Shown in pieces: positions 44,043 to 57,400 of a stretch of 64,000 nt of DNA. How positions within the stretch are numbered: the stretch's first letter is position 1; each line of letters begins with the position of its first letter. The notes under the pieces were generated by a model. The model ran no database searches and was not told where the DNA came from. It worked only from the letters and a program-made list of their open reading frames with translations. Location: contig NC_087063.1 of assembly GCF_963678635.1 (NCBI RefSeq), forward strand, positions 59,032,759 through 59,096,758, in the 5' to 3' direction. Source of the stretch: Symsagittifera roscoffensis. Its lineage: Eukaryota > Xenacoelomorpha > Acoela > Convolutidae. A program made the translations under genes and the position numbers.

Positions 44043-45980
44043 ATGGTAAGACTTGAGCAATTGGAAATCAACATCTGCAAGAAACAAGACCAAGTCTCAA
44101 ACTCCAATAGCAAGATACATGTATTGATCACAGATGAGCAGCCATTAAAAGATGAGATCCAAGAACCAGAAGACTTCGACGACAAATATGGACAGGACAG
44201 TACGTTCATCAAATTCAACAGTTTCTTCGCTGGCTCAAAACACTGACTGGAGTTTCTACAAAAGACATTCGATCAACAGGTGTGAATGTCAACTTACCAA
44301 AACTAATTTGGCCTGTTTTCTCTGGAGGATCCATGGAATGGGAAGCGCTCATCGACTTGTTCCAAGGAGCTGTGGTTGACAACACGCCAAGCTAGAGAAC
44401 TTGAAATCATCCCTGACTGGAGACGCGGACAAACAACTACATTCCAGATCGATTATGGATGACAATTTGGACATCGCCATTGACATTCTGGAGAACCGAT
44501 AATGCGACAACAAACGTTTGATTTTACGATCACATTTGCACGAAATCTTCAGGCACCGTTAACTGACAACAGAAAACTCCAAAGATCTTCAAAGTCTCAT
44601 GGAAACAAGAAGAACACCGACTCGTTTTGCTTAACCATGGACAAAAAAGTGGATCAACAGGACATTTTTTTATTTACCTTCTGACGGAACGACTTCCCAT
44701 TTTAACACCAAAAGCTTGAAAAACTTCTACACCAGGAAGGGAATCTCAGCGTTACGACCTGCTCGAGAAGTTTCTCGAAGATGTCAAGCACTTGAAACAT
44801 CACCATTGCAATCGACATCGATTGGCAAACAACAACTCGACAGCAAAGGAAGTAACACGACATCAAAAGAAGCATCAGACAAATCTAGCTACCTCAGACA
44901 AGGACGAATGCGAATGTTGCGGAGAAAATCATCGAATCTACAGATGTGACATCTTCAAAAACTTGTCAATCAGAGACAAACCTCAACTGATCAAAGTGAA
45001 ATAGCTGTGCTTCAACTGTTTTCGGCCTGGAGATCGTAGTGAGGATTGTTCTGGATCTCGATGCCAAGAATGTGGACCGAAGAACTACACTCTTCTTCAG
45101 CGCGAGCAGAAATTTTTCGTGAAAAAAAGACGCTGCAATACCGCAGACATCAGACAATGGACCAATCTCAATAACAGCGTGAATTCTTCGTAAGCTAATC
45201 AAAATTTTGCCTTCGAGACGAAACAACATCGACAATTGGACAACAGTGGAGGAATAACAATTGGCTGATCCCGGATTCAACGATCTACAGGAAATTGACA
45301 TAATCATTGGAGCAGCATACTACGAGGATCTGATGATTTGAAAGATTAGAATCAAGGAACAGACAGGTTCAATTTATTATGGACTCTCAGTTTTTGGCTG
45401 GCTTGTAATTTGACAACGACGACAGCAACTCAAGTCTGCAACGTTTTTGAGAAAAGTAGGAAATTCTAGAAAGAGACCGTGGACCCCAGAGGAGCTTAAA
45501 TGCGACGAACACTTCAAAGCAACAACTAAACGCATGCCAGATGGATGATTTGTGGTAAAACTGTCATTCAAAGAAGAAATAGGACTACTTGGAGACTCAC
45601 TACAGCAGGCTCACAGACGACTACGTAGTTTACTTTTTCGTTTAGAAAAGAACCATGAGCGGTACAAGAAGTACCATAAACTCATCAACGAGTTTATCAA
45701 CCTTGGCCATATGGAGGAAGTTCCAGACAACGAGTTAGTGCGACCGCATTATAACTTTTTCTACATGCCACATCATTGCGTTTTCAAGGATTGAAGCACG
45801 ACAACAAAACTTCGAGTGACTTTCGACGCATCGGCGAAGTCGACATCTGGAATATCACTCAACGACAAACTGTTGGTTGGACTTACAGTTCAGAAAGACC
45901 TGTAGGCCTGTTATGGAGATGGCACTCGTACTTGTTCTCTCTACTGTGGCGTGTCAGTCAAGAGGTAGGACTTGCTAAAA
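44043..45980 (+). mobile_element. BEL/Pao retrotransposon, gag to reverse transcriptase, decayed
   Basis: Ordered plus-strand pieces in changing frames: a gag N-terminus (44043-44246); LPKLIWPVFSGGSMEWEALI and KLENLKSSLTGDA (44293-44440); a Cys/His cluster CECCGENHRIYRCDIF, then LCFNCF and CQECGPKNYTL (44909-45090); a protease-like IDIIIGAAYYEDL (near 45300); and the RT start FVVKLSFKEEIGLLGDSL, INLGHMEEVP, TTKLRVTFDASAKS (45550-45860). These are diagnostic of BEL/Pao. Stop codons interrupt several blocks and the element ends inside RT near 45980; RNase H and integrase are absent. Confidence 0.85.
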
Positions 45981-46769
45981 TTGTGGCATATGCAGATACT
46001 GTAGTGCTGACAAGTTCTGCTTTGAGTACCTAGCACTTGAGATTCACCTATCTTCATCCCATCTGTGGAACCAGACGCTAGCAGCTCTTCACAGGGTTTG
46101 TGCAAAAAACCTGCTGTTAGTTTCTGGAATCCGCTCTATACCAACTGCAACTAGGAGTGTGATCAAGGGACAGAGGGGTAGCGTCGCTGGCTTCGGCATT
46201 CACCGAAACCAAAAAATGTCTCTCAAATATCTTTCTTTTCCCAATCTGAAGATTCCTGCCAGTTGGTTATTTGTTTTTAGAGGCCCGACAGTTTCTCGAA
46301 AAAACCCTAGATCCGCTCCTGGCTCAATAAAGTCCCAGGTAAAGTTTCAATCTATATAATGCAAGTTATTGACTGAAAAGGAGTTCTTTGAACGATAATG
46401 TTTCTAAGCAAAGAGTCTGGTAAACTTATAGTCTTAAAACTTATTGGTTTTCAAGGATATTCACTTTTCAACAGCTAAGAGAAGGCTTAATACTATATCA
46501 AACTCATTTTTAACCTTAAGAAACACCTAATGGTTTTAAACCATATAGTGGAAACAATTTTCACGTCACAACAACTTCGACTGCCCAACTAACTACTAAA
46601 ACGGCTAAATATGATGCCTAACTTAATCTGCTTGATCTTTTAATTGTGGTGTCCAAAACATAGCACCTCAAACAATCGATAAGTGTTTCCACCAGTCACA
46701 AATCACGCTATTCTTTTTAGCAAATGAATAGAAAATATAAGAGAAAAATTGTTCCAATACAAATTCGGG

Positions 46770-47665
46770 GGACCGATCGTTTAGCAGACCAATCTTTTAG
46801 CATAAAAAGTGGAAAATGAGTCTTTTACTTGACCAACGTAATGAAATGATGGATGATTGATTGACAGACTCAAAAATACGCTCAGTCTGGGGGCAAGGGT
46901 TTACGTAGCAGTATTTAGACAACCGCGTATTCAGACTGGCCAGTAAGCAGGCAAACACTGTATTAACCAATCAGAATCGAGACGGTGGGTATTCACAAGT
47001 ACCAAAATGATAAATGAGTCCCATTTGTACCAAAATAAAAAATCAATCGCGTTAGTACCAAAATATCAATTGGCCTAAGACTATTAAGCCGACTACTTTA
47101 AGCTCTTGGTTTAAGGTCGCCGGTGGCGACCTTAAACCAAGAGTCCTGCCCTCTGTTGGCAAGCTCGCAACACGTTGGCGCGACTGCGGCGGTCACTATT
47201 CTGCTGTTTAGTTTTCTTCTGTTTGAACAGTAGAAAATTATTGTAATAATTCTTTGGCTCACAATTCGACCAATCAGAAAACGAGTTGAATAATTTTGGT
47301 ACAAATGGGACCAATTTTTCATTTTGGTACAAATGAACGTTGGTACAAATGGGACATCACCATCGAGATAAGGAAGAAATGAATAATTTGTAATTATTTA
47401 TTTGGTAAATTTGCTTTCACATCTCGATTCTGATTGGTTAGTATGGTATTTGTCTGCTTACTGACGAGTATGAATACGCGGTTGTCTAAATACAGACCGC
47501 ACTCTAGGGCCAAGCTTCTCCAATTAAGACAATTATCTCACGATTTGTCAACAAAACTATCAACTTCTAAAACAGAACAGTCTAAATTAGCGGCAAACAA
47601 ATATTCAAGCGCACAATATTATCGTGTTGAATTGGTCTGCTAAAAAACCGGTCTGCTAAAATCCC
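46770..47665. mobile_element. Foldback/MITE-like DNA element
   Basis: The left end GACCGATCGTTTAGCAGACC (46771) is mirrored at the right end, where GGTCTGCTAAAAAACCGG and a second GGTCTGCTAAAA occur (47634-47661). Inner segments 46912-46985 and 47409-47500 are also reverse complements with some mismatches (TTTAGACAACCGCGTATTC). No transposase frame is present. Target duplications are not clear. Confidence 0.65.
47103..47143. repeat. Perfect palindrome with 19-bp arms
   Basis: CTCTTGGTTTAAGGTCGCC is followed by 3 bases and its exact reverse complement. It sits near the middle of the foldback element. Confidence 0.95.
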
Positions 47666-50147
47666 TAGCACTACAGAGGCGATACCAAAGAAACATAGCA
47701 TTGCAACCCAGCAGACAGAAAATCAACTGAAAGCCACTAGTCGATAAAAGAAGTGTATATACAATTTGGGGACAAAACCAGCAAAACAACCGCCGGCGTC
47801 AAATAAGTATCCAGCAATGCTTATTCAGCGGCAACTAAGCCGACAAATCTTGAGTAACATTTCGTTGATACGAATTTGAACAAACTGTCATGAAAAGATT
47901 CGAGCTATATGCTATACGCCTTCTCCGCTGAATTACACAATGGTCCCCGCTAAATCTATCTTTCTTTTCAGTGAGAACAGTCGTTTAAAGCACAGACATG
48001 CCCAAAAAATATATATACATCTGAAAAGATGCCAACTCCAGGCCTTTATAGTTCAACTAATTTTTTTTTGTTCAAGATTTTAACCTTAAAATAGTCTATA
48101 CTCCGACTGATAGCAGTTGCTAATCGCAGGAGTACAAAAAATCTAATAATACTAAACAAAAACGTATAAGCACACGGACCTCTTCACTCTATAAATCGAC
48201 TGAAGTATACAAAATGAATAAAACACCGAAGCGCAGCAAATAAGCACTTGCTATAAGATAACAGAGTAGTTTAGGAAAAAACGTGCTTTTATATAGATTA
48301 ATTATTTATAATTTCCAAAAATGACAAAAACCAGATTCAAAGTTTTACTCTTAAGCAAAATTATGAACGAGCTAGGCCTATTTAATCAAATTAGTCAAAC
48401 GAATCATTTCTGAAAAAAAAAATATTAAAAAAAATTGAAGATGTTTCAAAAAATTTTTATGCACTCTTTGCAGAAAACTTTTATAAGACAAGAACACATT
48501 TTGGAATAGTTTAACAGATGATTCTTCTTGAAATGCTATCTTGCAACTACAAAAACAGAACCAATAGTTTTCACAAAGACGCAAAGCTGCGCTTCGCAAA
48601 CACAAGCGAGAAAAATGCAAAAAAAAGAGAACTCTAAACAGGCAAAACAAAGTGAAAAAAAGGAAGATTTAAATTACACCTTAAAAATATTGAGGCAAGG
48701 AGTATCCCGTTCTCGCATCTGCTTCACGACCGCTTTTTAGTTTGCTAACTCCAGCGACAATAAAGCTGCTTCAGTTTTGATTGAATTGTCAATGTATCTG
48801 CACAAATTCGACAAAAAAACTAATCAAATGTTCCATGTAAACTACTTACGCTTGCAAGTGACCCAGATAGTTCAAGTTTCAAATTTTTGTTCTGATACTG
48901 GAAAGCGTACTTTTCGAAAATTCAAAGAAAGGAATTTACGCTAAATCTATTGTTTCTCTTCTTAACTCGGGGATTACTGCTTGCTTTAAGAATAAAAACT
49001 ACTACTCACTTTTAATTGAAGTCCCCGTCTCGAATTTGGCTGCGTAGTTTTCGAAAAAAAAGGGAGAAAAAAAATTGATCAAAAGATCAGAAAGATGACT
49101 TTTCCTCAATCAATAAGCTTTTCTCTACTTAAGCATGGGAATAGCCTCTGCCTTTCACGCCCTGATTTTTAAATTGAAAATTGTCTCCAATGAAACTAAG
49201 TAATTGCAACGAAATTATTAGTCAAACAGCCAATAACACAGTCATGCAATTAACAAAAAAGCTGTGTAGCAACAATGCAGTAGCGGATCAACTGGAAGAA
49301 ATAGCTGGATCTCAAGCAATCCCAACATTAACCAGTAAATAGCAGCTAGCTTCATTACAATCAGCGTTATTATAGCTATTTTGTCTTCACAGCCATCGTC
49401 CACAGCTTTGAAGAGAACCCTAGTTTGGGCAAAACGACAGATCGCATTTATAAATTTTCCGACAACTGCCTAAATTTCCTCTGACTGATAGTGAAAAAGA
49501 CCTCAACGAAAACCATTTGAAAATAAGGGTTTTGAAAAAGAATCTACGGAGCTGATTGCGCTCAATTTACATAAAAATCTCAAATTTTAGCTGTGTTGCT
49601 GTCTTATAAATTGAGCGTGCGTTCCCTTCCATCATCGTAAAAATTTGCGATATCCCGTTCTTTCGATATAACTACTGATATTCCCGAGGAAATCGACTGG
49701 CTATGAAAGAAGATAATCGAGGTTTAACAGTGTAAATTTTCCCCTGCTTTCTGGAATCACCATGAAAAGGCAATTACTAGTCTTATTAGTTTAACCAAGG
49801 TCGTTTAATACTGGGACGACGTCGTGCATTTTCTTGTTCTAGTTGGAACTTAGTTTCACACGCATTTTCAACAAAAATTGCTTTAATTACCTTGCTCAAA
49901 TGCCGTTTGATTGTTACGACCATTTGAAAACTGGGGAGGGAGCTTTATATTCGGTTGTATTACTTGTTCCTCTTTCGTTTTGTTTCCACGCGCAATCAGT
50001 GGAGTTGCGAAATCAGTAGTGTTTCCAAGCGAAATCAAAACACAAATAATCATAGGATAGAGTTGAGTGATATATCATATTAAAGTACTTTCGTGCCTCA
50101 AACGACATAAAAAACTTCAAAACGTTTTCCCAGTGTGGTAAAAAAAT
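47666..50147. other. AT-rich stretch with no supported gene
   Basis: Only short, lysine-rich or hydrophobic frames without domains occur (for example 48378-48650 minus and 48528-48740 plus). No repeats of note were seen. Confidence 0.4.
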
Positions 50148-50323
50148 GGTTTGAAATTTTCAATTTTGCATCTTGATTCGAGCGAATAAAGCGAGGGATC
50201 AGGTTTGCAATAGCTTCTTTTAATGGCTTGAAAGTTTAATTTAATCCATAAAATAAAGTATTGTTAACCTGCTCCCTCGCTTTATTTGCTCGAATTAAAA
50301 TGCAAAATCAAAAACTTCAAACC
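50148..50323. repeat. Inverted repeat, arms about 58 bp
   Basis: Arms 50148-50205 and 50266-50323 share GGTTTGAA, ATTCGAGC and AATAAAGCGAGGG in inverse order, about 85-90% by eye, with a 60-bp spacer. It is probably a short foldback element. Confidence 0.85.
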
Positions 50324-50934
50324 GGTTTATTGCGTTGAGTTTTTTAAAGTATTTTAGCGGCTGTTTGAAATCAAAAATTTCAAAAAACTGCGATTGATTT
50401 TTTCAAATTTATTTGTTTTTCTATTCATTTTTCTACAAAATTGTTTTCCAATTTTCGTATTTTACATTGACAGTCCAAAAAGCCAAAGCTCTACTTTTTC
50501 GTTCAGATCCTTTTATCACACCACGCCAAAAAACGACAAAATGGAAAAAAACTAATGTTTTTTAAATCTATGGTGGCAAAATTGGGCTTCTGGCACAGTA
50601 CACGGCTATCCTTGTTCTCTATTGAAATCTCTAGTTTTCTAGATAAAACCTATTTATCAAAAAATAATCTTGATATTAACTGCTATAAAGCCCAACCAAC
50701 TGAGATATATTATTTGTCTTGATTCATCGACCTTGTCTTTTATGGTGACAGGATAAAGTAACCCATACGAGGGTATCCCATTACAAAATATCCCATACCA
50801 ATAGATCTCAATGGGCACAAATGCCCATGCCAATATACCCCACGTCAATTAAAATATCCCATAGGGGAATAAAAACTAATTTATGATATAGATTACCTGG
50901 TGCATATATCTATATCGCAAATAAAAAGAGTCAG

Positions 50935-51216
50935 TTGAAAGAAACAGCGAAGCCGCCAGTCAACAACCAGTTGATAGCAGCTGGCCCCAAGACTGTGAAC
51001 GAAAATACGGCAATTCAGCTTTTACTTCCTTCACGTGCAGCCCTGACAAGAACCCTCAGTAGGAACAAACTGCAAGAAGCACTCGAAGTGATTTCATCGA
51101 CCGCCCATTTTTGGGAGGTTATAGAGGCCAATACAACAATAATTTTGCCTTTTACCTCACACCGCCCCCATACCCTGTTGCCAGAACAGGGGGGATTTAG
51201 GGACAATTTCTATTGA
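50935..51216 (+). CDS. Possible transposase fragment (MULE/FLYWCH-like), weak
   Basis: An open frame contains AIQLLLPSRAALTRTLSRNK, similar in layout to the segment before the catalytic domain of FLYWCH-associated MULE transposases (LPS..L.R...R). Nothing downstream continues it. The assignment is tentative. Confidence 0.25.
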   Translation: MKETAKPPVNNQLIAAGPKTVNENTAIQLLLPSRAALTRTLSRNKLQEALEVISSTAHFWEVIEANTTIILPFTSHRPHTLLPEQGGFRDNFY

Positions 51217-52516
51217 TTTCTAACTAAAACTTTTGATCCACGGTGAATCGATCGTTTGACAATATTGAGTCATATTCTTTAATCATAATGCCAAGTGAGC
51301 TTAAAAAGACATATCTTTATGCTTTGAACTGAATTTGATTTCACGCGCTTTTTCAAAAGTTAGCATTGCTTTGATCAGTTTGCTCAAATTCGGCATCTTG
51401 GTTTTAATTCCTTTGATTATTCTATTGCGATATTTTGATTGGTTTGATTCCTCAGATGTGATAATTTAACTTGCGTGGGCTCCTTTGTCCTGGGATATAC
51501 TTACTTCTGGGTTATTTTTGACTGGGATAACCTCGCCTGGGATAAAAAGGTTAGGGATAATTTGTCATGAAGCCGTCTTTTATGACTGAATTTTTTTATA
51601 ATGGTATATACTAGCATCGGATAGATAGGTTAGGGATACTAAATCATGAAATCAAAGAAAGAACTTTTTTTTTCAAAATTGTGCCTCGAATCGCTTTCAA
51701 ATTTGAGAAAAAAAAACACGATAAAAGAATTCCGTTTAAGTTGATGAGATAACTAATGCGTGAAAAACGAAGAGTCAATAATTCCTGAACCGAAGATGAA
51801 TCAACAGAGACAAAGTTTTACTTCAAATAATCCAACCAAAAAAGCATCAACCAAAAAACTCTTTTAGATAAAATCTATATGACATTTTGATGAGTGGCGT
51901 TTGCACTAGTGTAGTCCAAAATTGAAAATACTCGGATGGTTTGTTTCCTTGAATTCGTCAAGACCTTTCGATTTGTCTGTTGTCTATACATTTTGACTAA
52001 TTTTAACATATCAAGCAACACATCGTTCATGCATTAAAATCGACCATGCCTCATCGGAGGAGTAACTCTTCATCAACCATTTCCGATCTCCAAGTGCTAT
52101 CAACGCTGTCGGAAATTCGAACTAAAAAGTTGATCAAATGTTTTAAAACAAAACTCCTTGTAGTTAAAGCGTTTCAAATCTTTCCTGGACGCTTTTGAGC
52201 CCAAAACATTCATTCCAAGGCAAAAAATTTCCAAATTGTCGGTATAGTGTCACAACATGGCGTAATGCAACATGCATGTATTCAACCAATTTCAAAAAAA
52301 TCAGGAGTAAGAATTAATTGAAAAGTAAATACACTTAACAGCGCATTGAAATAAATAACGTTCCATTAAAACAGTCGTCGAATAAATGAAAATTGTGCAT
52401 TTTTCAAATGATATAATTCAATCTAACTAGTATCTATCAAAGATAATGAAGATATGACAGAAAATGTTGCATAGCAACAAAAATAAACTAAGTTCATTTG
52501 ATTTGGCCAACTGTTT
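51217..52516. other. AT-rich stretch with GGGATA-type short repeats
   Basis: Irregular GGGATA/TTAGGGATAA motifs lie at 51480-51640, and comparable ATATCCCATA motifs at 50760-50860. No gene is supported. Confidence 0.4.
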
Positions 52517-54421
52517 CTATCTATTGGAAATTCCACTAGTCTGCCTTAACCGAGTTAACTGCTCGTTAACGATCGGACTGAATAAAGTATGGACGAACAG
52601 TCGATTCGCCGCCGAACACGCATTCTGGTTCAAAACCAGCAGGCAGTCGCTGTAAAGACACACTAGCTTGTGCATCTCTACTTTTTCGTAGTTTTGCGAG
52701 TTTTCGTATCTGTCAGTTTCTACTGGGTCAAAAACCGCAGGATTGGTAGCATTTTTTAACAGCCCGTATACGAACTTTTTCATGAAATTTTCCATATTAG
52801 TTGCCGCATCTTTCGAAGTTATACTGCAAAGCTGCCCCGCCCAGAACAGAAATTTCTCTCTGTACATTCTCGGAACATACACTGGACTTTCATCTCTCGA
52901 GGCAAAGACATTGAGTCGAGTGAAATTAGAAGATACTTCAGAGAAGTTTGTCATCTTCAGCGCATAAAGAGCGGAAAAGCATTTGCATTGAAGGCATTTT
53001 TCCTCTTCGTGAACAAGAATGACAATTTTTTCGAGCCATTCGGCGTCGTTGTTTGAATCGTTGCTGGAAGATCGCTCGTCGCGCACTGCGTTGTCGAAGC
53101 CTTTGGGTGACTCTACAGAGAAGCGCACTCTAAACGAAAGAACTATTTTTGCTTTTTTGAAACTAAAAATAATGGCTAATGAACAGAAAATATCGACATC
53201 TTTTGAATTGACTTCTGGAACACGTCACTTAAGCTACAACTTTTCAACTGTTTTCTACGTTAATTTCGAATCAAACGCTGATGCGTATTTAAGCAAAGAT
53301 GTACAAAAATGGAAAGAAAGCACTAACCCATCAATTGAGTCATTTCTTGCAACGATTCCGGCATCCATAGCATAGCTCACAGTCAACAGTCTCGGTCTGT
53401 TCACGGGTGTCGCGGGGTAAGACGGGACAGAACAACCCGTTGAATACCTCTTGTTATGCGCACTCTCCGACGCCATAATTGAAATGTCACTCGATTCCCT
53501 GTCGAATGAACTTCGTTCTTCGTTCGAATCGACCGTTTCTCTTCTTTCATATCCAGACAAGCTGCTATTTCGGGTGTCACGTCCAGACCGATAGCCTTCA
53601 GACGATGATCCTCGTTTGGCCCTGAGCGAGTTGAAGTTCCTCACGTTCATTATTCGTTTCATCCGAACGGGCAGAACAACAGCAGCTTAAACATTGCAAA
53701 CTAATTTTGACAGCAAAAGAAAGTATTTCAAAGTTGGAGTCTCTTATTGACGAGAGACAGAACCAACAAAAGAGCTGTTCGTCAGTTTAAGAAGAATCAC
53801 GATTAAGTCTGATTGAAAGTTATATGCAAATTTAATGTTTTTCAGGGCCAGAAATATTGCCTCGCCCTTTAAATACGAGCACGAATCATGAATGACATAT
53901 TTACGATGAAAAATACATGCTGGATTCAACTATTAAGTTTACGTACGTGATTCACTTTTTGAGTACTTCCTTGCTTCTCTTGCCAAAATATCTTCATTAA
54001 TCTTCTCTGCAGTCTGATTAGTCATTGCAAACTTCCTCAGAGTTCCTTTCTTTCCAGCCTCAGTATGTTTGAGAGGGTCAAAACTACCTTGCGATTTTCT
54101 CTTTTTGAATTTCGTCGATTCAATCTGCTTGCAAAACTTTTTGCACATCACGCCAATTTCGTGGTCAACTTCAAAGCCCTTTAGGTCTTCAAATAGTGTA
54201 AAAGTAGAAGAAGTAGATATGTATGATTCACATTGTTTGTCGTGAGACCATCCGATCATTTTAAGCAACTTTAGAGCATCTCGACAGAGGAGAGAGAGGG
54301 ATGTCAGAGCTGTGCCTCGGAGCGACAGAACTTCAGATTCCTCGGCCATCAAAGCTGAAAGCACACAGCTATGATCAGTGATGTCCAATATGATCAATTG
54401 TTTCACAATTGACTTAACCAA
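52517..54421 (-). CDS. Unrecognised multi-exon protein-coding gene
   Basis: Minus-strand exons: 54421 to about 53947 (acceptor aaattcag, donor C|GTACGT), about 53690-53255, and 53129-52520 (acceptor ctttcgtttag). The first contains ALTSLSLLCRDALKLLKMIG and a basic linker (KFKKRKSQGSFDPLKH). The second is Ser/Arg-rich (RGSSSEGYRSGRDTRNSSL) and then more hydrophobic. The third is helical, with ECLQCK-type cysteines and FLFWAGQLCSITSKDAATNM. No stops occur within the exons. The composition suggests a cytosolic helical-repeat or scaffold protein, but I do not recognise the family, and the 5' and 3' ends are uncertain. Confidence 0.5.
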
Positions 54422-57400
54422 CTGAATTTAAAAATTTGTTTGCTTACGCGTTTTGAGACAACAGGTGAATCGAATTAGGAACAAAGAGGCCAAGCTAAGC
54501 GTCGCACCACTTGCAATACACGATAAAGCTCCAAAAACCACAAGATAAGGTGTCTTAAACGAAAATTGAATGTGAACTTGAAGACACATTTTTTGTAGAC
54601 AAAAAAGTCAAATTTGCAATAAATCTGAAAACTTATCATTTTTTGAGCTTTTTTAACAAATTGAGACAATACGTTAAACAATCAAATTGAATCAAATTCG
54701 AATAAAATTGCTCTAACCTAAAACACACAAAACTAATTAAAACTAAAACTAGTTTCAAGAAAATTTAGAGAAAAAAAAACAGAAACCAAGCATCCGAAAA
54801 AAAAACTTAATTGCAAGAAAATGTCAAAAACTCCAAAAAAGTTTAATTCTAAGAGAAAACTGTGGCGCCTATTAAAGCCAGAAAACTATGAACTATAGTT
54901 ACCCTCATGAAAACGAAAAAAAATCTCAGAAAATCTACCAAAAAAACTTATAGAACTAATAACCCGGTAAGTGAGCCGACAAAAATTGGGACGAAATCAA
55001 TAAAGCCGACAAAAAATCAACTTTATCTAAAAAATCTTTCAGCTAAAGTCATAATCTTGAGTAGAAATAGAGATACATTTGGAGATAACCAAATTTCAGT
55101 TATCCCGTGGACTATAGGTTGTTTACCGGAAAAAAGTCCAGTACCCGATTGTAATATCCTTGCTTATCGCAAGGGGAAAAATCTTCGCATTGGTTGAATA
55201 TTAAGAAAAGTTTTACTTTTTTAACAGGAAATCGACTAACCATATATATAGCAGGGTTCCCAAGCTTATCACCCCGCGTTTTTTAACCTTTTTCGTTAAC
55301 CAACTCCCATATAATCCAGAATTAGATAACCACACTACAATTTAACCTCTTTTTCTTACCAGTTGTTAGAAACAAAACTTAACTTACTTGAAAGGAATTC
55401 GGAACCATAGCGTCGGTAAACATCGACGCTTTAATTGCGAAAACTTTTGCAAAGCAAAACGAACTAACATGCAAGCTGCTAAATGCGGTTTAGATTTGAA
55501 CAGAAATGAGCTTGCCGATAGTCCAGACTATGATATGAATTTGAAAGCTTATCCGATCGGCATGATTCAAAAGACCAAATATGATTCGAGTTCTCCAAAA
55601 TTGAACTTGATCTTGAAAATAATATTACTAAAAATAGATTAATTGGCTGAGTTTAAAAGAATTATGGAATGGAAATTGGTTGTGACAAAACTTTTTTCAA
55701 ATGCCAATCAATTCAAAGTAAAAGTTAACTAAATTATCGAACCATCTAAATTTTTTTGAACTGTCGGCATATAACGCAATGTCTAACGGGATTGCCAGCC
55801 CCTAGTCCAAAGCTAGCGTCCCACCAAAGGAGCAATTGTTCTGGGATTTATTTTCTAGAGACAACATTTTTCAAATGCGAGTCAAGCCAATACGTTTTTT
55901 ACGTCTCCGGGAGGCTGCAAAGAGATGTCTTATCAAAAAAATTGACAAAAAACAAACATTTTAATTTTAAAACTTATATAAGGAACAAAAGAACAAATCC
56001 TCAGCTTAAGTTCACTATAGCGGGAAGGAAAGGCAAATAAGTTTTCTCTTCGTAAACCAGCCTAATATTCTGCACTTTTTTGTTTGGGACTCGGTACTTT
56101 TTCTTTTTTGTAAATTGGTGCTCCTTTGAGGCGTTAAAGAAACTAAGTTTTCGAAGGGAAGCGTGTTTTTACAAGTTTGCGATTACTCTCCAGAAACTAG
56201 GGTGTGAACCACTAAAATAGAACTGTATGCCATAATGCCAGCCCTCCACAGCATTTGTTGTTCTTGCCAAACCGGATGTTGCACCTCTTTGGTTCCATAG
56301 TGAAGGCGGAAAAGGACTTCTCGGTTCGCGACTAGACTTTTTATGTAATTAAACGCAAAATACAGGCAGGGCTCGTCAACTTTTGCAATTTTTTCTAACT
56401 CCTCTATGGTGCGATACTTTTTGAATTTCCTCGACTATTTCATTGTACGAGATTCCTATTTCTTCTTTTTAGATAGCCTTCTTTTTAGAAAAATGAGGGT
56501 AACATTTTAAGGGCTAATGCAAGCTCGTTGGTTTCGCACTCCCTTTTAAATCCGAGTTCCGCAATTTTTCTCATATAATTTTGAGAAAGATGAAAAAAAC
56601 ATCCAGACAGCTTGGAATCTGCGATTTTTTTTCGAAAGGCTTGAAACGCGACCTGCTCAAAATCCAGCAAAACTTTTCAGGTTTACCGCCAGGGGTTAAG
56701 TTGTTTCGGGCTTCTAAGAAACGATGTTGTTTTTTTTGTTTTATTTGGTAGGAAGGCATATATGGAAGCGGGGGCTACTTCTAAAAGACTAACATGTATA
56801 GAGTAAAGTTGATAAAAAATTTTCGGAGTAACACTGAAAATTTGACTTTTCGAGCACACGTAACACTTGTGTCGCCGAATGAAATAATCCTTTCGTGACA
56901 ATTTTGTCCATTGTCAAATCTTACAAAAATTATAAATAGCTCGGGTATTTCCAAATTTCTTCTTGCTGGGGAGGCTGGTAAAACATGTTCTCGTTACTTG
57001 CGCATGCGCTGTGCAGTTCGAACTAAACTACCCTTAGTTGGTAGGCATAATTGAGTAGCAATATAGTCTATTATGGGCTGAATTGCAGTGACGACCGCAA
57101 CGCTCATGGTATTACTGTCGCTCAGTTCCTTTATATTTTTCAAAACTAGTCGAGCATCAAGTTTTCCCGTAGATATGTCGTGATTATGCTCACCCCTCGT
57201 TTGAATAAAATTTTCGCCACCCGTAGTCTTTATTTATGAGTCTGGAAATTTGAGAAGTTCCAGTTAGTAGTGGTTTTGTTCTTACGTTTTGAAATAATAA
57301 TCGTGACCTGATACTACTAATATCTGTTTGTCTTTGTACGATAAAGTAAAATGGAAGGACGCTTCAAATATTGTAGCTCATAGAATGGTAAAACAATCGT

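Noticed and set aside
54422-54447. 26-nt intron candidate on the minus strand
   Set aside because: The upstream exon would contain an in-frame TAA, and the acceptor works equally well with a more distant donor.
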